From Chromera velia (Eukaryota; Sar; Chromeraceae): a stretch of DNA of 45,000 nt. Under the pieces are notes generated by a model. That model worked only from the letters and a program-made list of their open reading frames with translations, had not been told where the DNA came from and searched no databases. The position numbers were made by a program, and so were the translations under genes. This document shows, in pieces, positions 12,512 through 23,002 of this stretch (the stretch's first letter is position 1; every line of letters starts with the position of its first letter). The stretch covers positions 34,115 to 79,114 of the forward strand of contig JAHBMJ010002841.1 in the NCBI GenBank assembly GCA_018398765.1, written 5' to 3'.

Positions 12512-12590
12512 AGCCTGCGATTCGATGCATGTGATGGTTACTTACCTCTCTTCCCGTCTCACCTTTGAATGTTTTCTGGACTGCTCTCTG

Positions 12591-12720
12591 CCATTGGGAC
12601 ACGATGGCTGCCAGGTTTAGTCAACTTCTTCTTCATCATCATCATCATCATCATTATTATTATTAATCGGTCTATAGGCCATCATTATTATTATTGATCG
12701 GTCTATAGGCTATCATACAA
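12591..12720. repeat. LINE-like 3' tail with ATC/ATT microsatellite
   Basis: The words GCCAT-TGGGACACGATGGCTG are followed by a short TTC run, then ATC and ATT repeats, then two copies of a TCGGTCTATAGGC word. The first block recurs at about 37629-37652 and the TCGGTCYATAGGC word at about 25302, which marks a dispersed family. Confidence 0.7.
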
Positions 12721-13381
12721 TGCATAAGTTTAGGATAATGTTGTATTACCCTTTTGCCAGACCTGCATCACTCATCAGGATGGGGCTGCCATCTGTTAGC
12801 TGAAACTCGGCGCCTGAATCATGACGCTTAATCGATTTATAAGTGCCGTCCCTCACTATAAAAGGCTACGACAGTCAAACCAATCCAAGGTACTGAGAGC
12901 AGACAGAGTAAACCAGTGAAAAAGGAGAACAAGAATTGGAATGGATGTACGAAGAAGGCGTTCAAAGGGTCAGAGGGATGAACAATTCAGAAAAAGACTG
13001 TTCGGTCATTATGCTTATGTGTTTTATCTGTAAGAGAAGAGGAAAGGGAGATGAAAAGGAAAGAAAACACAGAAATAAGAAACAGAACAAACTCCCATTG
13101 CTAAGCTTCATACTCAGTCTGCTCTTACAGCCACGTTGCAACAAGCTTGCCCTTTTGAAGACCAGGTCTCCTGCTGGATGGTTTTCAAGCGTCACAAAAG
13201 CCCGCACAGCATGTGTGACTGATGGGAAAGACATATCAAAGGAGAGGTTCTCTCTGCTGGATGCTTATTCTTCCCCCTCTTTAAACTGTTCGAGAAAGCC
13301 AATCTCGTTTTGAATCTGATCCGATGCCCTCTGATGCCAACACTTCTTTGCTGATTTGGAAACGACGGCGGGAGTCGTCAT
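12721..13381. other. intergenic, nothing supportable
   Basis: A canonical TATAAAAGG word lies near 12857 and a 125-codon open frame at 12936-13313 (plus), but the translation is compositionally poor and shows no domain. I do not call a gene. Confidence 0.4.
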
Positions 13382-13699
13382 CTATGTAGTGAAGCGCAGA
13401 CGAGGACTCACACGGTCAGAAGGAGGAAGCAGAGAGAAGAGCTGCTGTAAAGAACGTTGCACATTATATTCTTCCTGCTCTAATTCAGAAAGGTGAGATT
13501 TTCTGCAGACACGAAGCCGCACCTTATAAGAAGGGAACGCATCTCCATACCTACGAACAGAAAAGAACGAACGCCCATCCCGGGCGGCAATCACAATTAT
13601 CACATCGTTGGCATACTTCTCCATCATGTCACAATAAAAAACTGCCTCTAGGCCCCTTTGCCTAACAAAATCTACGCTGTCAGAACAAGGCAGATCCTT
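13382..13699 (-). CDS. orphan terminal exon, unknown protein
   Basis: A 106-codon frame ending in TAG (13384-13382) begins right after a plausible acceptor (GTGTACAG, ending at 13700). The composition is protein-like, with blocks such as VFYCDMMEKYANDVIIVIAA and SELEQEEYNVQRSLQQLF. The upstream side is taken over at once by an ATC microsatellite and a dispersed repeat (13715-13930), so the 5' part is missing or displaced. I do not recognise the family. Confidence 0.35.
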   Translation of the reverse strand, partial: KDLPCSDSVDFVRQRGLEAVFYCDMMEKYANDVIIVIAARDGRSFFSVRRYGDAFPSYKVRLRVCRKSHLSELEQEEYNVQRSLQQLFSLLPPSDRVSPRLRFTT

Positions 13700-13714
13700 C
13701 TGTACACAAAAGTC

Positions 13715-13930
13715 GTCATCATCATCATCATAAATCCTAATCCTAATCCTGGGTGTCTAGCGCGAAGTCTAGCGTTCAGTAAGTCAGTACAGGCAGAGCA
13801 AGTTGAATTAATAAACTTTGAAATAATTTTAGAAATAATTTCTAGCAAACAAGCTCAACTTACTGCTCAAGATGGATACTTCTTTTCAAACTTAAACTCT
13901 TCTACTTCTGGAGGGCATACATGTATACAT
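13715..13930. repeat. dispersed AT-rich repeat, copy A
   Basis: After an ATC run and three ATCCTA units, about 130 bases resemble 35563-35690. Shared words include TCTARCGTTC, AAGTCAG and TTGAAT, and both copies end in a segment ending near CTTCTT. The element class is unknown. Confidence 0.6.
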
Positions 13931-14220
13931 AGAAAAAATTGATAATATTTTTTTTCTTTTTTTTTTTATTTAGCTATAATGCAGAGCCTAAGAAATGATA
14001 CTGAAATCATACTTTCTTCAAAGCTTTTTTCAAAAAAGTTTTTTTTGAATCGTTGAATATCATTGAACGTATGATTGAATAGAATTCAAATCATGGAATT
14101 CATCAGACTTCAAAGTTAAATCGACGGTAACTTCGTCGGTAAGCAAAGAAATATTAGCAGTAAACATATGAACAGCCATTAAGTCATCTCAGTTATGAAT
14201 GAAGGTTAGATACAAGCATG

Positions 14221-17200
14221 TCACACGTCCACAACTTCAGGAAAAGACCCGCGGAGCAACCGCCTTGATCGCTCATCAATCCTGTGATTGTCGCGCAAAC
14301 ACAGGGTCTCCAGGGAGGAAATCCTCTGTGACCCCAAAAAGGCCAACAGGGATTCGGTCAACTCCCCTGACAGTGTCAGCTGATTGCTCTGTAGGTCGAT
14401 GACCTGGAGGGGGGGGGGGGGATGACTCATCCATCTCTCTATCAATGCCCTCAACCCGTTGTCGGTGAGTGCCATCTCAAACGCCCCCAGCGTTTTCAAC
14501 GAAGGCAACTTCTCTGCAACGACGACCTCTGAAAGCGCCCTGCCCCCCTCCACTCCGAAAAAAACCCAAAAACTGCTGCCACTAAATCGGAGCTCGCGGA
14601 GAGACGATAACTGCCCACTCCCCAACCCCACACACAATGCACGGACATCCTCGATCATGTAAAGGCCCCTCACACAAAGTTCCTCCAACCTGCGGAGATG
14701 CCCGGAGCTGAGGGCGGTTGAGAACACTCCCACTGCTGTGACAGCATTTGCGGGATAAATGCTCTTAAATCTCACGTCCAGCCGTCGCAATTCAAAGACG
14801 TGTGGAGAACGGAGAGCAGCAGCGAAAGGCCTCACCCCCTCTTGCCCAACCCCGGACAAGTCCACACTCAGATGCCTGAGAGAAGGAACCCTGCCCCCAC
14901 TCACAAGGGCAGACAGAGACCGGGCTGTCTGGGTTGGGATTCTGTCCCAATGGGAACATTTCAGGGTATGCAGGCTTGGCAGACTGTGAGGACCTCTTGA
15001 GAGACCCTCAAGCAGGGCATCGACTGCTCTTGTTGCACAAGATGCAAAATCCATCTCCTCCAGAGAATTCAGAGAGGCGCCTTCGTGTGTGATGGCCTCT
15101 CCAATCGCTTCCCCCCCCGCTCGGCTGAGCTGATTGGACAGACAGAGGCGGACTTCTCTCAACCCTTTCAGCTTGCCTGCCCGAATGACCTCGGCAAGTT
15201 TAGTCACGGCCTCTTCTCCGTTCTGACCGCCTCCCCAAACATGAATGCCCACCATCACAGGAGGATCAACCCTCCCTCGAGACAAACCCTCACAAAGAGA
15301 ACGGAAACACTGGTTACTGAGCCACGAAAGACTTACCGTCCGAAGGGAAGGCACCTACCTTACCAGTGCTCAAAACCTCCCCCAAGGCCACGCTCCCCTC
15401 CCCCCCACCCTTTTCCCCACATCCCACTTCGAGGGACAGATCCCGAAGAGACGACAAACGCCCCCCACCCAGACCCTCTGCAAGTCCCCCTACCCCCTCA
15501 TCCCCTTCCTCTTCCCAAGACAAAATGAGGTTTTGGAGGCACGGACACCCCCCACTACCCAAAGCAAGGCCAAGGGTCGACATTGCGCCCCCACTTATGA
15601 TAAATCCCTGAAAGCTGAAGCTTGTCAACGCAGTCAGCCCCCTAGTGCAGATTCCCTCTGCAAGGGCCCTCAATCCCTCTTCAGGATTCTCTTCATCCCA
15701 CATCTTTAGATCTAGAGTCTGCAATAGAGATGCCTGTCCGGTCGCAAGGCTGCGACAGATATTCATGAAGGCTTCACCAGTAATGTCGTCTCTTTGGTCC
15801 ACCTTGAAACTCTTCAACTGAGACAGGTGCCCACCGCTGAGGGCATTGACAAGAGCAACGACCCCCTGTGCATCCGGATTCGAGAAAATTGTCACGCCAG
15901 GGAGTGTGAGCTCTTGAAGAGACGGCGCCCCCCCCGCCGCCACGGCAGTCGCAAAGGCTACCAACTGCGAGGAGCTCATTTCTGAAGGATGCTCCCACAG
16001 ATCAAGCCGTCGCAGTTTGGGGAAGCGACCTGGCACTGCGACGGCAGCAGCAGAGACTCCAACAACCTCAGCTTCACCCCCCTCACCCCCACCCCCAATC
16101 TCTCGGTCAAACAGGCGGTTTCTACTTAGGTCAAATTCCTCCAACTCTCTCAGGCCACTTGTGGACAGGAGGTCGGTAAGGGGGGAGTAGTCTTCTTCCT
16201 CTGCTCTCGCAGTGGTAAGCAAATTTTCCTTCAAAATGAGGACACGCAGATGGGGCACAGCCTCTGCATTGACTGCAGAAACCAAATGCTTTAATCCTCC
16301 CGGCCTCATTTCATTCCCTTCAAGGTCGAGGGTCTGGAGAGAGCTCACCTTCTTTGCTTTCAGTGCATCTGCCAATGCTTCCACCCCCTTAGCCTTGGCC
16401 TTTGTTCGCGCCAGTTTTAGGGACTGTAGGGGGAGTGACTGCGGAGACGAAGAGAGGCCCCTCGCAAACGCCCGCAGCCCTGAAGGGCCCAGAAGGTTGT
16501 CACTCAAGTCAAGGCTCAGAAGAGACGGGAGCTAGCCGAAACGAGAGGACAGAGCTGAGAACTTCCATGGACACACTCCGGAGACGGTTGCCTGCATGCA
16601 TACAGAGGGACCGAGGGCACTGAATGCTGAGTTTTGCCAGAGGAGGCAACGCAAAGAGTAAACTAAGATCAATTGCCTGTACGAGAGCACCAGAAAAAGC
16701 CAGACCGAACGTTCATGCTGGTGCACACAACATTCCAAGCAGAGCATGCCCCCACAAGCGAAGGCAAACTTGGAGAACAGAGCAGAGGCGAATCCCGAGA
16801 AGTTCCGAACAGCACATAAAAAGGTCGACAGAGCAAAACTGAAAGACGCAAAATTCATCTTGCTCCTTGTCCTATTGACAACTTTGCCTCCTTAAATGTG
16901 CGTGACGACAAAGTGAGCTCCAAATTAGGCCCAGATCCGACATGCTCTAACGGGCCACGGGATGAGACTCTGACTGACTGACTGACTGACTGACTGACCA
17001 CTCAAATCCAGACGCTCAACAGAGCGAGGAAGCTGCTGAAAGATGGCGACAGCGGCTTCTCCAAGATCGCACTCTGCACGCACTCACTCACTCACTCACT
17101 CTCTCTGTCTGTGTCTCTGTCTCTGTCTCTCTCTCTCTCTTTCTCTCTCACACACACTCGCACAGGGGGAAAACAGAGGAAGACAAGGAGGGGGGTTCAA

Positions 17201-19016
17201 GTCAAGCGATGGCGGTTGGCGCGTTTCATGTATTTCACTTGAGTGACTATGCGCACAGCCACTTTCTTTCGTTCTTTCTTGGCCTTCATGCTTTCTTTTT
17301 TTTGTCTGTTTTTTCCCTCGGCTCTGCCGCTTTCCTTTCTCGGCTTCTTTTTTCCTTTCTTTGTTTCTTTCTTTCGTTCGTTCGTTTGTTCGTTCGCTCA
17401 CTGCTGGTTTTGCTTCCTCCTTTTTGTTCCTGCCTTCTTTCTTTCGCTCGCTCGCTCTTTGACTTGATCGATTGCTTTTGCAAGAGCAGCCAACAGGAGA
17501 AATTTCGGCATGGGACCTTCGTCCAAACAGACGACTGACTGTTGAGCTGGATAGTCTTCAGACAGATCGATTGTTCCCCTGCTTTGACTCGAACAAGAAA
17601 GTCGAGGAGCACGGACAGGCATGCTCCCTTGCAGACATGAGGACCTGCAAAGAAGGTGGGGGTACACACATGAATGCAGGTAAGCAACACAAGAATCGGT
17701 CGTGCAGCTTCAACCACTCTCGATTCAAATTTGTTCGCGTAATAACTTTTCTTCTTGTGCCTGCACTCTTTTTCCTCTTATTTCCGTCTCCTTCCACATG
17801 TCACGAACGCACAAGACAATGCAACTTCACGACAACCCTCTTCCACTGACCGCATCTGAGCGTCTCCACAACACCAGGCCCCGAGGGAAGGGAGGAGAAG
17901 AGGAGCTTCAGCTTGCCGGCACTCAGAGAGAAGCCTGTAGAAAGGAATGCATGCTTCCGCGCTAACACCTCGACACTTAGAGACCAGGGCAGAAAAGGAT
18001 AGAAAAAGGAGGACCCAGGCCAATTCTGTGCAAATCAGTCTCGATCAGACAGTAATGTGGATGCGGCATCAAGACCACAGACATGAGCATCACAGATGTC
18101 GGCAAGGATAATCAGCCTGAGAAAATCGCACAGAATATGCAGAAGCCGCTGAAAGGTGAGAGCACCACAACATGAACAGAAGCAGTTTGCCTTTCTTTCC
18201 AAAGAATTGATGCGGATCGACGCTCATGCCCTCCTGAACCGGCAGCTTATGAGAGAAGAGAAGGCACCGCAGGAGGCATCGGAGTGAGAGAGAATCAAAT
18301 GGTTAGTTTGCCCTCCACTCACCCGACAGGTCGAGGCTCCCGAGAGGCAAGCGGGAGCGTCCCTGCACAAAGGCAAAACGAGCACCACAATATTGCTCAA
18401 TTCCTCGGCTTCCCAAGTCGCATGACGAAATCTGCATACATCCCTGCACAGAAGACATTCTTGACCAATCCTGGCGATCTTGCATCCCCCATATTTTGGG
18501 GTAACAAAAACGTCGAACACTCGTGACAAAAAAGATGCTCACCGTTTTGATGAAGTTCAGAAGAAGGCACGACACGCCAAAACCGCTCCTGTCCGACGCC
18601 ACCTCTGAGATGTCCTGCAGGAGAGTGTCATCGAGAGAGCTTAAAGAAAAAAGAGAAAATGTCAAAAGAAAAATCGCAGAGGCGCATCCGTGAATAGAAT
18701 CCGGAAACAAGGAAACGAACAGCCACGCACCTTTGCAGTCGGGCGAGCGTGCTCGATGAGCGCACATACACCACTGTCCGTCGTCTGAGGAGGTCGAACT
18801 CCGATGCTGAGTACTTACCCTTCTGCTGCAAACAAGGAAGGGAGACCCGGCAAGGGAGACGGAAGATAGCTACCCGACAAAAAACGTGAAGAAACTCTAC
18901 GCAAAAGAGTCTCTATGCAGACGTGACATTGTGCATGCAGACACATGCCGAGGGAGATTCTGCACTGACGACGGACCGGCGGAAGAGCCCTGGACATTGG
19001 CACCCGGTCGCGACAT
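14221..19016 (-). CDS. leucine-rich-repeat (LRR_RI type) protein, 8 exons, two 4-base frame breaks
   Basis: Exons: 19016-18966 (ATG start), 18825-18731, 18639-18543, 18362-18323, 17934-17851, 17644-17517, then 16676-14221 as one long exon. Phases agree throughout. The long exon reads cleanly only if 16535-16532 (CTAG) and 15358-15355 (GTAG) are skipped, and the product would then be about 980 residues. From roughly residue 80 to the C terminus it is a run of repeats with L..LDLS.N.L and GxLxSLxxLxL patterns and Gly/Ala-rich helices, as in NLRC3-like and ribonuclease-inhibitor LRRs. No NACHT, TIR or kinase domain is present, and there is no signal peptide, so it is probably a cytosolic protein-interaction scaffold. 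The first 80 residues are unrecognised. The two frame breaks could be real mutations or sequence errors. Confidence 0.75.
16972..17160. repeat. TGAC, CTCA and TCTG/CT microsatellites in LRR intron
   Basis: Short tetranucleotide and dinucleotide arrays lie in the intron between 17516 and 16677. A second CT/TTTC-rich block occupies 17266-17460. They explain the repetitive open frames here. Confidence 0.75.
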
Positions 19017-19744
19017 TTCTTCGTGACGTTCAAGCGATGACCGCAATCTCAGTATGTATCACGTCTCTCGCTTTGAACTGTTGTGAAGACAGACGTGCGT
19101 TCACAGAGAAACCCAGGGCAGCAGAGATCGAAACCTGAAATCGATTTTCAAAGCACAATTTTACCGCTGGATTCAGGAGCGCGGATTTCTTTGGCCATAT
19201 TCTGATAACTGCAAAATTTCCATCATGCAGTTTCCTTCCAAAAGTTTGGGGGCCGGCCGCGGCATGGCCGCGGCTTAATTTTGCGCATGCATGCGATTGC
19301 ATGCGAGCGCAAGGGCCCGGCCGCGCGGGGGCCCGCGGCGGGGCCGGCGGGCCCGGCGGGGGGTGGGCGGCGTGCATGCACTGTTGCATGCATGGACAGA
19401 TGGATGCATGGATAGGGAAGCATCCGATTGCATGCGAAAGCCGTCGCCATGCAGCTCCATATGCAGACAAAGTCGATCGATCTTGAAAGCGAGATGCAAG
19501 CTTTGAACCCGCTCCAGAGAAACAGGGGAAACAGACAGAGTCAAACCGCACGAGAAAACAAAAAGATCTTCAAGGAAGCGGGCACGTGGATCAAACTGTG
19601 AAAGTCACTCACGGAACGTACATGCATCAGGCAGTGTCAGTCTGACCTTCGTAACGTATATAGATAAATGGAGAGGCTGTAGCTCGATCGACCGACGACT
19701 GAGCAGGCATCGTCTGCAAATCGAGGCTCTTTAGCATTTTGAAC
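19017..19744. promoter_or_regulatory. divergent promoter region with TGCATGC cluster and GC-rich core
   Basis: The 728 bases separate the ATG codons of the minus-strand LRR gene and the plus-strand WW-domain gene. A GC-rich, palindrome-rich core (about 19245-19370) is followed by TGCATGC or TGCATGCA words at 19288, 19298, 19373, 19385 and 19429. TGCATGCA is a known binding word of an apicomplexan AP2 protein and is common in coccidian promoters. Its use here is inferred. Confidence 0.5.
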
Positions 19745-20755
19745 ATGCGCTTTAACCTTCTGTGGGCGCTGTTTGGCGTCCTTGCTGTCCTCTGCGAGAG
19801 GGAGGATGCAGAGAACGGCTGCTCTGTGTCAAGCTGTGACCAGACAGGAAGATCGAGAGGAGAAAGAAGAATCCGATTCAGCAAAGGGGACAAACCCTAT
19901 GTACAATGGCATACTAGGTGGAAGCAGTCACAGGAGGAGAAAGAACGATCCAAGAAGAAGGAGGTGACGGTCACAGAAGAGCGACACGTCCTCTTGAGTC
20001 GGGTGATCTCCGGGATTCCGGGGGCCGCCTTGAGTTTCATGCAGGAGTCTGTGTCCTCTCTCTCCTTCTCCTCCAGGCGCCAAGGGGAGAGCTCCAAAGC
20101 TGATAGCAAGGCAAGCCAAACGACGGCAGATGGCCGGAAGCCGTCGAAAGGGAAAGACAAAAAGAAGAAACAGAAGCGACTGTGGGTTGCGATAGCTCTG
20201 TCCTTCCTTCTGTTGATTGCCACGATCGGGATGATCATCTTTTGCCTCAGCTACCGCGCAAAACAACTAAAACAACAAAAGCTTAAAAACAAAAGCAAGA
20301 GCAAATCGTCAAAATCCGTGCGGGGGGGTTTGAAACCGGTAAGTTCTTTTCTTGTGTGTTGTTCCTCGATGACTCTTCTGCCTGCGCTGGATTCAGCCAT
20401 CATGTTACCTTTTCGCTGCCGCCCCTTTCTTTTTGTTTTCTTTTTGGCCAATCTCATTTGGCCAATAATGTCTCTGCGTAGGTGTCTGCCTCCCTGTGTC
20501 GTTGCCACTGTGTCTGTCTGTCAGTCTGTCTATCAAATTGAAAATAGAAATGTTGCTGTTTCTCGCTCGTTTTGTTCCTCTGTCTCCTTGTCTCTCTCCC
20601 TTTGTCTATTCATCTGTCTGTCTACGCGTTTCTCACTCTGCCTGCCGGTCTGCCGGTCTGCCAAAGCCAAAAGGAGAGACCAGAGAAGAACGAACATGGC
20701 AGCTGTCTGCCTATCCGTCTCTGTTTTTTTCAGTTTGTTTGTCTACCTGTTTACC

Positions 20756-20791
<36 letters not shown>

Positions 20792-21188
20792 CGACTGTTC
20801 ATCCAGCCAGCCAGCCAGCCAGCTAGCCAGCCATCCGTCCGTCTGTCTGTCTGTCTGTCTGCGTCTGTGTAGCTGTTTGAAATGTCTTGTCTTCATTCTG
20901 CTGTTGGGCGTCTATGGTGAGGAGAGGACACAGAGTACGTCCAAATCAGCGAGTGACCAAACTCTGCGCCTCATTGTCTTTCGCCAAATAGTTTACTTCA
21001 AGTCGATCCTGTTTCATTTTCTTCCCTTCTGAATCATACATGGATGGATGCAGGGCAAACTGGCAGACACCGAATGGAAACAGTTTTTTGATGCTGAGGG
21101 GAGGCCTTACTACTATAATGAGGTGAGCGGGAAGACTCAGTGGGAGCATCCCTTCGACGAGGTGGTCGATTCTGCAAGGAGCCAGTGA
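19745..21188 (+). CDS. single-pass membrane protein with cytosolic WW domain (2 exons)
   Basis: Exon 1 is 19745-20338 and exon 2 is 21054-21188, phase 0, giving 242 residues. Residues 1-17 (MRFNLLWALFGVLAVLC) look like a signal peptide. A short Lys/Arg/Ser-rich stretch follows, then one transmembrane segment (about 146-169, LWVAIA to FCLSY) with a polybasic tract on both sides. Exon 2 encodes a WW domain: W at 206, then RPYYYNEVSGKTQWEHPF, so both signature tryptophans and the Tyr block are present. WW domains bind proline-rich ligands, so with type I topology the domain would face the cytosol and recruit a partner to a membrane. The donor (CCG then GTAAGT) and the acceptor (GGATGCAG) are good. 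The intron holds a long CTGT array. The family is not recognised beyond the WW domain. Confidence 0.75.
20510..20872. repeat. CTGT/CTGC microsatellite in WW-gene intron
   Basis: Imperfect CTGT arrays (densest at 20755-20790 and 20836-20862) with a CAGC block (20805-20830). The open frame running into them from exon 1 is an intron read-through. Confidence 0.85.
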
Positions 21189-21698
21189 AGGATCGAATGA
21201 GTCAATTCAACGCATGCAGTGTCAGACCAGCGTAGCCAGTGCATTCAGGGGGGATCCCGAGTGGCAGAGGCCCGCCATTTGCACAAAAACTTTATTCACA
21301 CATTCATCATATCAATACAAGCTAGCTAGTCTAAGTGGATAGTTCAACTTTGAATGCAATTGCTTTTCATCTCATATACAAAAATAAACATATTCATTGC
21401 AATGATGATGCAATGATACATTTTGCCTTCAATTTTCTATTGGTGTCAAACTATAAAAAGGCTATAGCGTCTATGGGTCGGAATGAAGATAGAATAGTGG
21501 AATAGTCCAATAGTACTAGCCCTGACTAGGAATAGTTAGAATAGGCTATTCCATCATATAGAATAGTTAGAATATTTGACTATTCCACTATTCAACTATT
21601 TAACTATTCCACTATTCTACCATGACATCAACGTTGAGAGAATAGGTGAAATAATCCACTATTCCACTATTCTGCTCACTCACCATTCCACTATTCCA
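21189..21698. repeat. AT-rich spacer with GGAATAGT-type repeats
   Basis: From about 21485 to 21715 the words GGAATAGT and ACTATTCC recur on both strands many times. The same words occur at about 24998-25040 and 25168-25215. The remaining 300 bases (21189-21484) are plain AT-rich spacer, presumably the 3' end of the WW gene. Confidence 0.6.
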
Positions 21699-22547
21699 CT
21701 ATTCTTTAGCTGAAAAAATCGAGTCAGATAGTCGACTTAGACTCAAACAAACAGGAAAGAAAAGATCAGAGTGAATTTTACACACTGAATGAAACTTCCC
21801 CCTCTTCTTCTTCCTCAGCCGCCTCTTCCTCCTCACTTTCCTCCTCCCCCCCTCTTGAGCCTGAGAAACAGCCTCAGGTTGCTTCTCCAGAATAATACCC
21901 ATACGACCGAGGCAGTCCTCGGTGAAATATTTGGGCTCTGTGAAAGGAGAGACCAACAGAGGAGAGATGAGGTTCTCCTCCCTCATGTCTCTGATGACCT
22001 TCTGTCGCTTTGCCATGTTCATGGTCAAAACCTCCTTCTGTGCCAACTTTGCGGCCCCCCCCCAGTAAAATTCAACCACTGGCAGAGGAACGTATGCGTA
22101 TGATCGTTCACGGAGGAGGGACAGTAAGAACATGCCATCTCTTCGGAGAACCGATTCGAGACAGGCGAGAAAGAAGCAGACTTCCTGAATGGTCACATAC
22201 CCAGCCACCTCTTTGAAGAGTGTGTCTGGTTTGACCGTGAACTCCTTTTTTTGGGGCTCTCCCTCCTCATACTTCACTCTCACATGCCCTGCCCCATCTG
22301 CTTTCTTGCAATACCCCTGTGTGGAGGTGAACACAGAGGCGGCTAAGGTCTCTGCCATGGGGACAAACTTTCGAAGTTGGGGGCTGAGTGCGGGGACGGC
22401 GCAGAGGGCAGCCAATTCTACAGGCGACGGCGACTTGAGAAACATAAAATTCACGTACACACTGTCAAGGTCAGCGTTTCCTGCGTACCCTTTCAGACAA
22501 GTTTGGACCAGGGGCAGGTCTCCCGTCGTCGATTTTTGTTTGAGAAC
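21699..22547 (-). CDS. 3' exon of an unrecognised gene (282 residues)
   Basis: A strong acceptor (TTTTTTATGTTTGCAG) opens a phase-0 exon that stays open for 283 codons to a stop at 21699. Protein-like features include YVNFMFLKSPSPVELAALCA, a Cys/Leu-rich helix near FFLACLESVLRRDG and a Lys/Arg-rich tail (RRKVRRKRRLRKKKRGK) that could be a nuclear signal. I recognise no domain. The intron upstream begins with the long purine tract. The 5' exons must lie beyond it, possibly past the transposase-like ORF. The UBC-fold gene at 26286-27266 is on the same strand and could be the 5' part of the same gene, but no phase-consistent junction could be fixed. Confidence 0.5.
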   Translation of the reverse strand, partial: VLKQKSTTGDLPLVQTCLKGYAGNADLDSVYVNFMFLKSPSPVELAALCAVPALSPQLRKFVPMAETLAASVFTSTQGYCKKADGAGHVRVKYEEGEPQKKEFTVKPDTLFKEVAGYVTIQEVCFFLACLESVLRRDGMFLLSLLRERSYAYVPLPVVEFYWGGAAKLAQKEVLTMNMAKRQKVIRDMREENLISPLLVSPFTEPKYFTEDCLGRMGIILEKQPEAVSQAQEGGRRKVRRKRRLRKKKRGKFHSVCKIHSDLFFPVCLSLSRLSDSIFSAKE

Positions 22548-22565
22548 CTGCAAACATAAAAAAAG

Positions 22566-22998
22566 AAATGGAAGGAAGGAAGGAAGGAGGGAAGGAAGGA
22601 AGGAAGGAAGGAAGGAAGGAAAGAAGAAAGGAAAACAAGAATAAAATAAATAAATAAATGAATAAAGAAAGAAAAAAAGAAAGAAAGAAAGGAAAGAAGG
22701 AAGGAAAGAAGGAAAGAAAGAAAGAAAGAAAGAAAGAAAGAAGGAAAGAAGGAAAGAAGGAAAGAAGGAACGAAAGAAAGAAAGAAACAAGGAAAGAAAG
22801 GAAGGAAGGGAGGAAGGAAAGAAGGAAAGAAGGAAAGAAGGAAAGAAGGAAAGAAGAAAAGAAGGAAAGAAGGAAAGAAAGAAAGAAAGAAAAAAAGAAA
22901 GAAAGAAAGAAAGAAAAGGAAGAAAGGAAGAAAGGAAGGAAGGAGGGAAGGAAGGAGGGAGGGAGGGAAAGAAGGAAGGAAGAAAGGAAAACAAGAAG
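22566..22998. repeat. 430-base purine-only GGAA/GAAA tract
   Basis: An almost uninterrupted A/G strand of GGAA, GAAAG and GGGA units. A few AATA/AATG interruptions lie at 22640-22660. It lies within the intron upstream of the exon at 22547, and immediately before the plus-strand ORF at 23003. The long open frames through it are compositional. Confidence 0.9.
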
Positions 22999-23002
22999 AC
23001 CC

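Noticed and set aside
15355-16535. Treating the two 4-base gaps in the LRR gene as introns
   Set aside because: Four bases are far below any known spliceosomal intron. An insertion, sequencing error or, at 16532, a short conventional intron is more likely.
20496-21032. Long plus-strand frames of repeated CLSVCLSV-type peptides
   Set aside because: They are read-through of a CTGT microsatellite in an intron.
22658-23002. Apparent N-terminal extension of the transposase-like ORF
   Set aside because: It is purely Lys/Glu/Arg from the GGAA/GAAA tract. Any purine repeat gives an open frame, so I start at the ATG at 23003.
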